DNA of 18,660 nucleotides from an uncultured Propionibacteriaceae bacterium. Its GTDB lineage: Bacteria; Actinomycetota; Actinomycetes; Propionibacteriales; Propionibacteriaceae. A program made the position numbers and the translations under genes. The DNA lies in contig CALIWR010000016.1 of NCBI GenBank assembly GCA_938046585.1, positions 1 to 18,660 on the forward strand. Reading direction: 5' to 3'. Below are positions 1-6,985 of this stretch, piece by piece; the stretch's first letter is position 1, and each line of letters opens with the position of its first letter. The notes below the pieces were generated by a model that was not told where the DNA came from, searched no databases, and was given only the letters and a program-made list of their open reading frames with translations.

Positions 1-204
1 CCTGGGTATTGCCGTGGTTGGGGCTGCATAGCAGCGGACTGAATCGTGTTGGGGGACGTGGTGGTTCGTGTCTGGTCGGGGGTCTGCCTGTTGGTGTGTT
101 GCGCGCGACGTGGGGATGGTCACTCGCCGATCATCCGCAACTCAACGAGGGCAGTGTGTTTTCTGCGACATGAGGATGCCGGGTGGACTGGTTGTGCTCG
201 ACGC
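1..204. other. Gene-free left edge with decayed intergenic repeats
   Basis: No convincing coding region is visible here. It follows the 3' end of the proline-rich membrane protein gene. At 26-44 it holds GCATAGCAGCGGACTGAAT, a close relative of a motif that recurs at 5693, 5985 and 12455. At 86-103 it holds GCCTGTTGGTGTGTTGCG, which resembles the TGTGCGG-type repeats near 5.75 kb and 12.3 kb. No terminator hairpin with a T-run was recognised. Confidence 0.45.
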
Positions 205-1167
205 TTAGGAGCCCAGACCGTCGCTGATCAGGGAGGCCAGGGTGAGCAGATCACTGGCCGGTTGGTCTACCAGGGTGATCACCATCACGGCGGTGTCGCG
301 GCGAATCACGACGCAGGCGGTCCGCGATGGGTTGCCGACCTTTCCGCACAGCCCATTCGGGTGGGTCACCACATGGGTGGCCTTGAGCTCACCGAGGACC
401 TGATCGGCGCTGGTCTGCGGCCGTGAGGCTAGCGCGATGAACTGCTGGACCCCGCCTCGCTGGTAGATCGCCGAGACCGTCTGGACCCCGGTGTCGGGGT
501 GGGTCGACGGGGTCGCCCCGTGGGCCGGGTCCCGGCTGAAATCGCCTATCTGCGGGGGCAGGGTGAGCTGGATCGCGGACCCATGGGAGGAGGTCGCGGT
601 GGGAGAGCCGTAACGCGAGAAGAGGTAGCCGACCACCCCTACCATCGCGAGCAATACCACCAGTGCGACCCCGATGATCGTGAACCGTCGAGTGTTGCCG
701 GTAGCGGCCCGGCTGGTCACCGTCCGGCCGCGGGCCGGGCGACCCGCGCGGATCGCGGTCTCGGTCAGGTCCGGGTTTTCCTGCGCCGTGGAGACTGTCG
801 GGGCCGGCTCACCGGCCGACCGGATCGGGATCGGGTCCGGCATCCCCGGCTCTGGGCGGCGGAATAAGGAATCGTCTATCCGACTCGGCGGTGAGCCGCT
901 GATCAACCCGCCCGACACCGGCGGCACCGGGACCGGCACCGGGGTTGATGGGGCTGGGGTCGCTGAGGCCGGGGTCCGTACGGCCGAGACCGGGGTCTGG
1001 GGGTCCGGGTGGCGTGGGGCCGACGAGGGTGAGTACGGGCTGAAGGCGGACCGGCGGGGCCGGGTGGCCGGCTGGTCCGGGTTCGGCGGCGCGCCACGGC
1101 GCGGACCGTCCGAGCGGCGGGGGGTGCCGGGCGACGACGGACCGGGCCGATACGGGTGGTCGGTCAT
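205..1167 (-). CDS. Proline-rich single-pass membrane protein of unknown function
   Basis: I do not recognise the family of this 320-residue protein. Residues 1 to about 160 are rich in Pro, Ser, Arg and Thr and are probably disordered and cytoplasmic. One membrane segment (about 162-184, starting FTIIGVALVV) follows basic residues. The C-terminal 130 residues look like a small folded domain outside the membrane, with two cysteines in GLCGKVGNPSRTAC that could form a disulfide. The ATG lies 9 bp after the trxA stop, so it is probably co-transcribed with trxB-trxA. In mycobacteria the gene after trxA is the amidase-like cwlM; this protein shows no amidase motif, so it is not that gene. A role in envelope or redox functions would be guesswork. 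Confidence 0.8.
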   Translation of the reverse strand: MTDHPYRPGPSSPGTPRRSDGPRRGAPPNPDQPATRPRRSAFSPYSPSSAPRHPDPQTPVSAVRTPASATPAPSTPVPVPVPPVSGGLISGSPPSRIDDSLFRRPEPGMPDPIPIRSAGEPAPTVSTAQENPDLTETAIRAGRPARGRTVTSRAATGNTRRFTIIGVALVVLLAMVGVVGYLFSRYGSPTATSSHGSAIQLTLPPQIGDFSRDPAHGATPSTHPDTGVQTVSAIYQRGGVQQFIALASRPQTSADQVLGELKATHVVTHPNGLCGKVGNPSRTACVVIRRDTAVMVITLVDQPASDLLTLASLISDGLGS

Positions 1168-1176
1168 GCTCTGCGA

Positions 1177-1500
1177 TCAGACGATCTCGTCGATCGCCTT
1201 GCGTAGCCGCATCTTGGTGACCCCGCCCGTGAGCTGCTGGACCAGCTGTCCGTCCTGGAAGAACAACAGCGAAGGCAAGTTCATCACCCCGTACGTCGCC
1301 GGCGTTACCGGATTCGTGTCGGTATCCACCTTCGCCACCCGTAGCCGCCCCCGATACTGATCGGCGAGCTCGTCGACGATCGGGGACAGCTGCCGGCACG
1401 GCGAGCACCATTCCGCCCAGAAGTCCACCAGGACCGGCAGATCAGATTCCAGGACCGTGGCCTGGAAAGTGGCATCGGTCACATCGGCGGTGGTGGACAT
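1177..1500 (-). CDS. trxA: Thioredoxin
   Basis: A full-length 107-residue thioredoxin, the cytoplasmic protein that reduces disulfides in client proteins and is itself reduced by thioredoxin reductase. The redox centre is W31-C32-S33-P34-C35, numbered as in E. coli TrxA; the usual residue 33 is Gly, here Ser. The buried Asp26 (VDFWAEW) and the cis-proline at 76 (NLPSLL) are present. It starts 24 bp after the trxB stop, behind a strong GGGAGGAA ribosome binding site, so the two form an operon in the order reductase then thioredoxin. The CSPC variant may shift the redox potential; that is inference. Confidence 0.96.
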   Translation of the reverse strand: MSTTADVTDATFQATVLESDLPVLVDFWAEWCSPCRQLSPIVDELADQYRGRLRVAKVDTDTNPVTPATYGVMNLPSLLFFQDGQLVQQLTGGVTKMRLRKAIDEIV

Positions 1501-1524
1501 CGGTTCCTCCCTGGTCGGACAGGC

Positions 1525-2466
1525 TCAGGCCGGGTCGGACTGGGCCGCGAGGTAGCGTTCGGCGTCTAGGGCGGCCTGGCAGCCGCTGGCTGCCGCCGTG
1601 ATCGCCTGACGGTACGTATGATCCACCAGGTCGCCGGCGGCGAAGACCCCGTCTAGGTTGGTCCGGGTCGAACGCCCCTCCACCTCGACGTACCCCGACT
1701 CGTCTACCCGGATCTGGTCGCGGACCAGCTCCGAGCGCGGGTCGTGTCCGATCGCGATAAACAGCCCGTCAGCAGGCAGGTCGCGGGTCTCGCCGGTCAC
1801 CGTATCGCGCAGGGTGACCGAAGTCACTTTGTCCTGCCCGTTGATCGCCACCACCTGGGAATGGAGTGCGAAGGAGATCTTCGGATCGTGCTCTGCCCGC
1901 TCCTGCATGATCTGCGAGGCCCGCAACTCGCCGCGGCGGTGCACGATCGTGACCGAACGGCCGAAACGCGACAGGAAAGTCGCCTCCTCCATCGCCGAGT
2001 CACCCCCGCCAACTACCACGATCTCCTTGTCTTTGAAGAAGAAACCATCGCAGGTGGCGCACCAGGAGACCCCGCGCCCGGACAGCCGGTCTTCCTGCTC
2101 CAACCCCAGCTTGCGGTACGCCGACCCCATCGCCAAGATCACCGCCCGGGCCTGGTACTCGGTGCCTTCGCTGTCGACCACGGTCTTCACCGGGGCGTCC
2201 AGGCGCATCTGGGTGACATCGTCGGTAACCAGCTCAGCGCCGAATTTTTCCGCCTGCTGACGCATCTGGTCCATCAGGTCCGGGCCCATCACCCCTTCAG
2301 GGAAACCGGGGAAGTTTTCGACCGCGGTGGTGTTCATCAGTGCACCCCCGGCGGTGACCGACCCCTCGAAGAGCAGGGGTCGTAACCCGGCGCGGGCGGC
2401 GTACACGGCGGCGGTATACCCGGCCGGACCCGACCCGACGATGATGATCTCGCGAACCTGCGACAT
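1525..2466 (-). CDS. trxB: Thioredoxin reductase (NADPH)
   Basis: A 313-residue low-molecular-weight thioredoxin reductase, an FAD enzyme passing electrons from NADPH to thioredoxin. The FAD-binding GSGPAG is at 11-16. The redox-active pair is C136-A-T-C139 followed by DG. The NADPH site shows GGGDSAME (153-160) and HRR (176-178), and the second FAD motif is GVFAAGD near the C-terminus. The length is typical. It is the first gene of the trxB-trxA-membrane protein operon and is divergent from cca across a 121-bp spacer. The ATG is supported by GTGAGGT just upstream. Confidence 0.97.
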   Translation of the reverse strand: MSQVREIIIVGSGPAGYTAAVYAARAGLRPLLFEGSVTAGGALMNTTAVENFPGFPEGVMGPDLMDQMRQQAEKFGAELVTDDVTQMRLDAPVKTVVDSEGTEYQARAVILAMGSAYRKLGLEQEDRLSGRGVSWCATCDGFFFKDKEIVVVGGGDSAMEEATFLSRFGRSVTIVHRRGELRASQIMQERAEHDPKISFALHSQVVAINGQDKVTSVTLRDTVTGETRDLPADGLFIAIGHDPRSELVRDQIRVDESGYVEVEGRSTRTNLDGVFAAGDLVDHTYRQAITAAASGCQAALDAERYLAAQSDPA

Positions 2467-2495
2467 GGGACCTCACTTCGACAGTCGTGGCAAGC

Positions 2496-2501
2496 AGCCT
2501 A
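2496..2501 (-). promoter_or_regulatory. Candidate -10 element of trxB
   Basis: On the minus strand this reads TAGGCT, matching the actinobacterial TANNNT -10 pattern, about 30 bp before the trxB ATG. A TTGTGG hexamer lies 19 bp further upstream and could be a weak -35. The predicted leader of about 22 nt would contain the GTGAGGT ribosome binding site. Confidence 0.35.
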
Positions 2502-2573
2502 CAAGGCTGATCTGTGAGAACCACAACGCCGGACCCGGCGGCGCTATTTCCGTACCGCTGCCCGCGGCCGGCT

Positions 2574-2579
2574 TAGAAT
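2574..2579 (+). promoter_or_regulatory. Candidate -10 element giving a leaderless cca mRNA
   Basis: TAGAAT matches the actinobacterial -10 consensus and ends 8 bp before the cca GTG. Transcription would start within a base or two of the GTG, so the mRNA would have no leader; consistent with this, no Shine-Dalgarno sequence precedes the GTG. No clear -35 is visible. Confidence 0.5.
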
Positions 2580-2587
2580 CGTCGACC

Positions 2588-4027
2588 GTGTCACCGATCA
2601 GCCAGGCCCAGCGCGTAGCAGTAGATCAGGCCTTGGGCCGGCTCCCGTTCCTGGATGCGCTTCGGGAAGCCTTCGCCGCGGCTGGGCACCGGCTGTACCT
2701 GGTCGGCGGGCCGGTCCGCGACGCTCTTCTCGGCGTAGACTGCGACGATCTCGACTTCACCACCTCCGCCCGCCCGGACCAGATTGAGCAGCTGCTACGT
2801 CCGATCAGCTCGGCGATCTGGGATGTGGGTCGTGACTTCGGCACCATCGGGGCCCTGCTGCGAACCGGCGGGCAGGAGTATCGAGTCGAGGTGACCACCT
2901 TCCGCGCGGACGCGTACCAGCCCGACACCCGCAAACCAGTGGTCGCCTTCGGTGACCGGATCACCGACGACCTGGTACGGCGGGACTTCACCATCAATGC
3001 GATGGCGATTGACCTTGCCGACCGGAGCCTGATCGACCCGTACCACGGGGTCGCTGACCTGGCCAGTTCCACCCTGCGGACCCCGTCCGAGCCGGAGGTC
3101 TCATTCACCGACGACCCGCTGCGGATGCTGCGGGCGGCCCGGTTCGCGAGCCGGTTCCAGCTGCGTCCCGAGCCGGAACTCGTGGCGGCGATGACCGAGC
3201 TTGCGCCGCGGCTGCAGATCGTGTCCGCCGAACGGGTCCGCGACGAGCTCAGCAAGCTGCTGTTGGCCGATCGGCCGCGGTTCGGGCTGGACCTGATGGT
3301 GCGTACCGGGCTCGCCCAGCAGGTACTGCCGGAGTTGCCGGCGCTACGGCTGGAGGCCGACGAGCATCACCGGCACAAAGACGTGTACGAGCATTCGCTG
3401 ACGGTGCTGGACCAGGCGATCGTCCTGGAACGGGAACGCAACCATGCCCCCGACCTGGTGAACCGGCTGGCCGCGCTGCTGCACGACGTGGGCAAGCCCC
3501 GGACCCGGCGTTTCGAGCCTGGCGGCAAGGTCTCCTTCCACCACCACGACGTGGTGGGTGCGAAGCTGGTCCGGTCCCGGCTGACCGCGTTACGGTTCCC
3601 GAGCGATGTCGTCGACTCGGTGTCGCGGCTGGTCGAATTGCATTTGCGCTTCCACGGCTACGGCGACGGGCAGTGGACTGATTCGGCGGTCCGCCGTTAC
3701 GTACGTGACGCCGGCCCGGAACTGGAGCGGCTGCACATCCTGACCCGCTCTGACTGCACCACCCGGAATCAGGCAAAGGCCACCCGGCTGCGGCGGGCGT
3801 ACGAGGAATTGGAGTGGCGCATCGATGAGCTCGCCGCCCAGGAGCAGCTGGAGGCGATCCGCCCGGACCTGGACGGTAACCAGATCATGGACTTGCTCGG
3901 GCTGAAGCCTGGCCGGGAAGTGGGGGAGGCTTACCGCTACCTGTTGGAGCGGCGGCTGGACCGCGGGCCGGTAGCGCCGCAGGTGGCCCAGGCGGAGCTC
4001 CTCGAATGGTGGGCCGCCCGTACCTAA
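2588..4027 (+). CDS. cca: CCA tRNA nucleotidyltransferase with HD domain
   Basis: A 479-residue enzyme that adds or repairs the 3'-terminal CCA of tRNAs in the cytoplasm (class II nucleotidyltransferase family, often named PcnB in actinobacteria). The head domain has LVGGPVRD (38-45), the catalytic D54-L-D56, and RRDFTINAMA (131-140). An RNA-binding region follows, then an HD phosphohydrolase domain with YEHS (267-270) and LLHDVGKP (H299, D300). An in-frame ATG exists at 2327, but it would run through the trxB start and the divergent promoter region. I chose the GTG at 2588 because conserved sequence starts soon after it and TAGAAT sits just upstream. The trxBA/cca proximity matches the oriC-proximal order of many actinobacteria. 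Confidence 0.93.
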   Translation: MSPISQAQRVAVDQALGRLPFLDALREAFAAAGHRLYLVGGPVRDALLGVDCDDLDFTTSARPDQIEQLLRPISSAIWDVGRDFGTIGALLRTGGQEYRVEVTTFRADAYQPDTRKPVVAFGDRITDDLVRRDFTINAMAIDLADRSLIDPYHGVADLASSTLRTPSEPEVSFTDDPLRMLRAARFASRFQLRPEPELVAAMTELAPRLQIVSAERVRDELSKLLLADRPRFGLDLMVRTGLAQQVLPELPALRLEADEHHRHKDVYEHSLTVLDQAIVLERERNHAPDLVNRLAALLHDVGKPRTRRFEPGGKVSFHHHDVVGAKLVRSRLTALRFPSDVVDSVSRLVELHLRFHGYGDGQWTDSAVRRYVRDAGPELERLHILTRSDCTTRNQAKATRLRRAYEELEWRIDELAAQEQLEAIRPDLDGNQIMDLLGLKPGREVGEAYRYLLERRLDRGPVAPQVAQAELLEWWAART

Positions 4028-4058
4028 CCTTGCTGATCGCGGCGGGCCAGTAGGGTCG

Positions 4059-4064
4059 TAAGCT
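4059..4064 (+). promoter_or_regulatory. Candidate -10 element giving a leaderless or near-leaderless cycA mRNA
   Basis: TAAGCT fits TANNNT and ends 6 bp before the cycA ATG; a second candidate, TAGGGT, is at 4051-4056. Either would place the transcript start at or within a few bases of the ATG. The gap between the cca stop and cycA is 43 bp and has no terminator, so read-through from cca is also possible. Confidence 0.4.
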
Positions 4065-4070
4065 CCCTCC

Positions 4071-5540
4071 ATGGCTGAACACTTGCAACGACGCCTGTCA
4101 AATCGCCACGTCCAGCTGATCGCCATCGGGGGCGCTATCGGTACTGGACTGTTCATGGGATCAGGCAAAACGATCAACTTAGCAGGACCCAGTGTGCTGC
4201 TGGTCTACGCGGTCATTGGCGTAGCCATGTTCTTCGTCATGAGAGCCTTGGGTGAGGTTCTCCTGAGCGATCTCGAATACAAGTCCTTCGCTGATATGGC
4301 CGAGGATCTCATCGGCCACTGGGCGGGATTCTTCACCGGGTGGACCTACTATTTCTGCTGGCTGGTTACCGCGGTCGCCGAGATCGTGGCGATCACCGGG
4401 TACGTCCACTACTGGTGGCCGGGACTGCCGCTGTGGGTGGCGCCAGCGGTGACCGTCACAGTGCTGCTGGGGCTCAACCTGACCACGGTGCGAGCCTTCG
4501 GAGAGATCGAGTTCTGGTTCTCGATCATCAAGATCGTGGCGATCATGGCTCTCGTCGTGGTCGGCATCGTCATGGTGGCGATCGGATTCACCTCACCTAA
4601 CGGGCACAAGGCCCTGGTGACCAACCTGTGGAGTGACGGCGGCTTCTTCCCGAATGGGTTCTCCGGATTCGCCGGAGCCTTCCAAATCGCGGTCTTTGCC
4701 TTCGTCGGGACCGAGCTTATCGGGGCGACTGCGGCCGAAGCCAAGGATCCGGAGATCACCCTCCCTAAGGCAGTCAATGCCATTCCGATCCGGATCGTGC
4801 TGTTCTACCTGGGCGCGCTCGCGGCTATCATGATGGTCACCCCGTGGCGTCTGGTCCGCCCGGAGAACAGCCCCTTCGTCTCACTGTTCTCGCTGGCCGG
4901 GCTGGCTGTGGCCGCCGGGGTGGTGAATTTTGTGGTGCTGACGGCAGCGTCATCGTCGGCTAATTCGGGGATCTATTCCACCTCCCGGATGCTGTACGGA
5001 CTGTCGGTCTCTTCGCACGCGCCGCGTGGCTTTAGTCACCTGAGTTCCCGGTCCGTACCCGGGCGGGCACTGGTTGTCACCTGCCTCGCCCTGCTCGGCT
5101 CGATCCCGCTGCTGTACGTCTCGAAGTCGATCATTGAGGCTTTTACTGCGGTGACCACCGTGGCCAGCATCCTGTTCATCTTCATCTGGTGCATCATCAT
5201 CGCCTGTTATCTGCGCTACCGGACTATGCGCCCGGAACGGGTCGCGGCGAGCCAGTTCCGGATGCCCGGTGGCCGGGTGACGGCGTGGCTGTGCATCGTC
5301 TTCTTCATCTTCATCGTGTGGACGCTGACCCAGGAGGAGGACACCCTGATCGCCGTGGCTCTTTCCCCGCTGTGGCTGGTCTTCATGGCCGTGGCGTGGA
5401 TCGTGCACCGCAAGACGGCCCACGAGGTGGGCGGTGCCCATTGGCCAGGCGAGACCGAGACAAAAGAGGTGACTGTGGCCGTCGCCCGCGACGACGGCAG
5501 TGAGCTGATTGGCCGGGCGAGACCGAGACAAAAGAGGTGA
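4071..5540 (+). CDS. cycA: D-serine/D-alanine/glycine-type amino acid permease (APC superfamily)
   Basis: A 489-residue inner-membrane transporter. From family knowledge it closely resembles E. coli CycA along most of its length: HVQLIAIGGAIGTGLFMGSG near the N-terminus, then ALGEVLLSDLEYKSF, FTGWTYYFCW, FQIAVFAFVGTELIGATAAE and SSANSGIYSTSRMLYGL. About 12 hydrophobic segments are evident. Import of D-Ala, D-Ser or Gly by proton symport is the likely role; exact specificity cannot be read from sequence. The hydrophilic C-terminal tail is unusual: a tandem duplication with a 2-bp length change puts the second copy out of frame, so the protein ends in ...RARPRQKR instead of the probable older ending DDDLR. 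Confidence 0.9.
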   Translation: MAEHLQRRLSNRHVQLIAIGGAIGTGLFMGSGKTINLAGPSVLLVYAVIGVAMFFVMRALGEVLLSDLEYKSFADMAEDLIGHWAGFFTGWTYYFCWLVTAVAEIVAITGYVHYWWPGLPLWVAPAVTVTVLLGLNLTTVRAFGEIEFWFSIIKIVAIMALVVVGIVMVAIGFTSPNGHKALVTNLWSDGGFFPNGFSGFAGAFQIAVFAFVGTELIGATAAEAKDPEITLPKAVNAIPIRIVLFYLGALAAIMMVTPWRLVRPENSPFVSLFSLAGLAVAAGVVNFVVLTAASSSANSGIYSTSRMLYGLSVSSHAPRGFSHLSSRSVPGRALVVTCLALLGSIPLLYVSKSIIEAFTAVTTVASILFIFIWCIIIACYLRYRTMRPERVAASQFRMPGGRVTAWLCIVFFIFIVWTLTQEEDTLIAVALSPLWLVFMAVAWIVHRKTAHEVGGAHWPGETETKEVTVAVARDDGSELIGRARPRQKR

Positions 5541-5563
5541 CTGTGGCCGTCGCCCGCGACGAC
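5430..5563 (+). repeat. Tandem duplication at the 3' end of cycA
   Basis: Copy one is 5430-5495 (66 bp) and copy two is 5496-5563 (68 bp), directly adjacent. The last 56 bp of each (5440-5495 and 5508-5563) differ at one position; the first 10-12 bp are diverged, with a 2-bp length difference that shifts the reading frame. The cycA stop codon (5538-5540) lies inside copy two. The frame of copy one would have ended at the TAA at 5573-5575. Confidence 0.9.
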
Positions 5564-5614
5564 GACCTGCGGTAACCCAGCTGGTCGCAACCCGGGCTGC
5601 GGCGCGGCCATCTA

Positions 5615-5646
5615 CCGCCCACGGTGGGAGGACCCACCGTGGGCGG
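5615..5646. terminator. Strong inverted repeat, probable bidirectional terminator
   Basis: A perfect 14-bp stem, CCGCCCACGGTGGG at 5615-5628 paired with 5633-5646, encloses an AGGA tetraloop. It lies 75 bp after the cycA stop in the convergent gap facing the MscS-family gene. There is no T-run, as is common for GC-rich actinobacterial hairpin terminators. Confidence 0.65.
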
Positions 5647-5698
5647 TCTCATGTCTCCGACGGATCCAGACCCGGATCGGACGACCGGTTGCGCACAC

Positions 5699-5766
5699 CA
5701 GCGGGCTGATTGTTGTGCTGGGCTGGTTGGGGGTTTGTGGCCGGGTGGTGTGTCCGTAGGTGTGCG
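5699..5766. repeat. Direct repeat copy 1 of about 68 bp
   Basis: It begins CAGCGGGCTGATTGTTGTGC and runs to GGTGTGCG. It is nearly identical to 5991-6059: the first 38 bp are the same, then there are scattered substitutions and a 1-bp length change. Its end merges into the first 61-bp unit of the neighbouring tandem repeat. Confidence 0.85.
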
Positions 5767-5897
5767 GCGGGTGGCATTGGGTTGCTGGTGGCCATGGTGG
5801 GCAGCCCGGTGTGTCCGTAGGTGTGCGGCGGGTGGCATTGGGTTGCTGGTGGCCATGGTGGGCAGCCCGGTGTGTCCGTAGGTGTGCGGCGGGTGGC
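5749..5897. repeat. 61-bp tandem repeat array (family 1)
   Basis: Two full 61-bp units (5749-5809 and 5810-5870), identical as read, are followed by 27 bp of a third (5871-5897). Each unit starts with a core containing TCCGTAGGTGTGCGGCGG. Weaker relatives of the core are at 5921-5945 and 6044-6059. Because 61 is not a multiple of three, each unit reads in a new frame, which argues against coding. The core aligns with the family 2 repeat at 7.8-8.1 kb and with copies upstream of ldh. Confidence 0.85.
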
Positions 5898-5990
5898 TTG
5901 TTGGGTGGACCTCTGCGGGCCGTCTGTGGGTGTGCGGCTGGTGGTCTGCCGGGCTTGTGGTTTGGGGTTGTCGGTTGGGTGGGCGCATAT

Positions 5991-6059
5991 CAGCGGGCTG
6001 ATTGTTGTGCTGGGCTGGTTGGGGGCCTGCGTCCGGGTGGTTTGGTCCGCAGGTGTGCG
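5991..6059. repeat. Direct repeat copy 2 of about 69 bp
   Basis: This is the partner of 5699-5766, lying on the far side of the 61-bp tandem array so that the two copies flank it. It ends 38 bp before the 3' end of the MscS-family gene. The extended motif GCATATCAGCGGGCTGATT begins at 5985. Confidence 0.85.
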
Positions 6060-6097
6060 TCTGAACAGCACGCCCGGCTGGATCGGCTGGTAGGGGT

Positions 6098-6985
6098 TCA
6101 GACCGTGTCGGGGCCGGGCAGGGCAAGCGCGGGACCTTGGATCCCGGCCTGAGTCAGTTCGACCTGTGCCCGTTCCCGCAACTCCCGCATCACGGCGTAG
6201 TGCTGGTTGGCTGGGGATTTCACCAGGATCCGCAGTGTCATGGTGGCGCCAACGATCGACTCGACCCCCAGCACGATGGGCGGTTCCAGCAGCGAATCGG
6301 CCCAGGCCGGATCATCGCCCACCTCCTCGACTACCCGCTTCAGCACCGTGATCGCGGTGGCGGCGTCCGAGTCGTACGCGACTGGGATGTCGACCAGCCC
6401 GGTGGAGTAGCCCTGCGACAGGTTGCCGACCGTGGTGATCTCCCCGTTGCGGATGTACCAGACCTTGCCGCTGAGATCCCGTAACCGGGTCACCCGCAGC
6501 GAGATGTCCTCGACGGTGCCGGTGATCTCGTTGACGGTCAGGATGTCACCGACGCCGTACTGGTCTTCGATGATCAGGAAGATCCCAGACAGGTAGTCCT
6601 TCACCAGCGACTGGGCGCCGAAGGCGAGCGCGATACCGCCGACCCCGGCCGAGGCCAGGAACGGGGTCAGCGGGATTCCCAGCACGGTGAGAACCGTCAA
6701 GGTGGCGATGACCGTGATTACCACCGCCGACACCGAACGTAGCATCGACGCCAGGGTCTTGGTCCGCTGGACCGCGCGTTCCGAGGCCAGCCCAGAGGCC
6801 CGCTGCAGGATTTTCCCGGCCAGGCTCAGGTTGCTGGTCTCGTGGTCGCGGCTGCGGCGTACGGCAAGGTCGGTGATCCGGCGGATCACCAGCAGGAGCA
6901 GGGTGTGGGTCAGGATCGCAACTCCTACCACGACCAGGATCTCGGTCAGCGTGTCAGGCCAGGTCCAGGTCAACAACGGGCTCAC
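6098..6985 (-). CDS. MscS-family mechanosensitive ion channel
   Basis: A 295-residue small-conductance mechanosensitive channel protein that would release solutes on hypo-osmotic shock. Membrane segments are at about 13-35 and 85-104. The pore-lining helix and start of the beta domain follow (about 108-150: FLASAGVGGIALAFGAQSLV, then KDYLSGIFLIIEDQYGVGD), the signature part of the family. A cytoplasmic alpha/beta region completes it. The start is a GTG in a 4-bp GTGA overlap with the stop of the sirtuin gene, so translation is probably coupled. It converges on cycA across a repeat-rich gap. The protein has three rather than many membrane segments, like E. coli MscS. Confidence 0.9.
   Translation of the reverse strand: MSPLLTWTWPDTLTEILVVVGVAILTHTLLLLVIRRITDLAVRRSRDHETSNLSLAGKILQRASGLASERAVQRTKTLASMLRSVSAVVITVIATLTVLTVLGIPLTPFLASAGVGGIALAFGAQSLVKDYLSGIFLIIEDQYGVGDILTVNEITGTVEDISLRVTRLRDLSGKVWYIRNGEITTVGNLSQGYSTGLVDIPVAYDSDAATAITVLKRVVEEVGDDPAWADSLLEPPIVLGVESIVGATMTLRILVKSPANQHYAVMRELRERAQVELTQAGIQGPALALPGPDTV

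Noticed and set aside
2327..2587. Upstream in-frame extension of cca from an ATG at 2327
   Set aside because: It would overlap the start of trxB and its promoter region; the extension has no family similarity and a better GTG with a -10 element is at 2588.
5760..6152. Cys/Trp/Gly-rich open frame over the 61-bp tandem repeats
   Set aside because: The 61-bp unit cannot keep one frame, there is no ribosome binding site, and the frame runs into the 3' end of the MscS-family gene.
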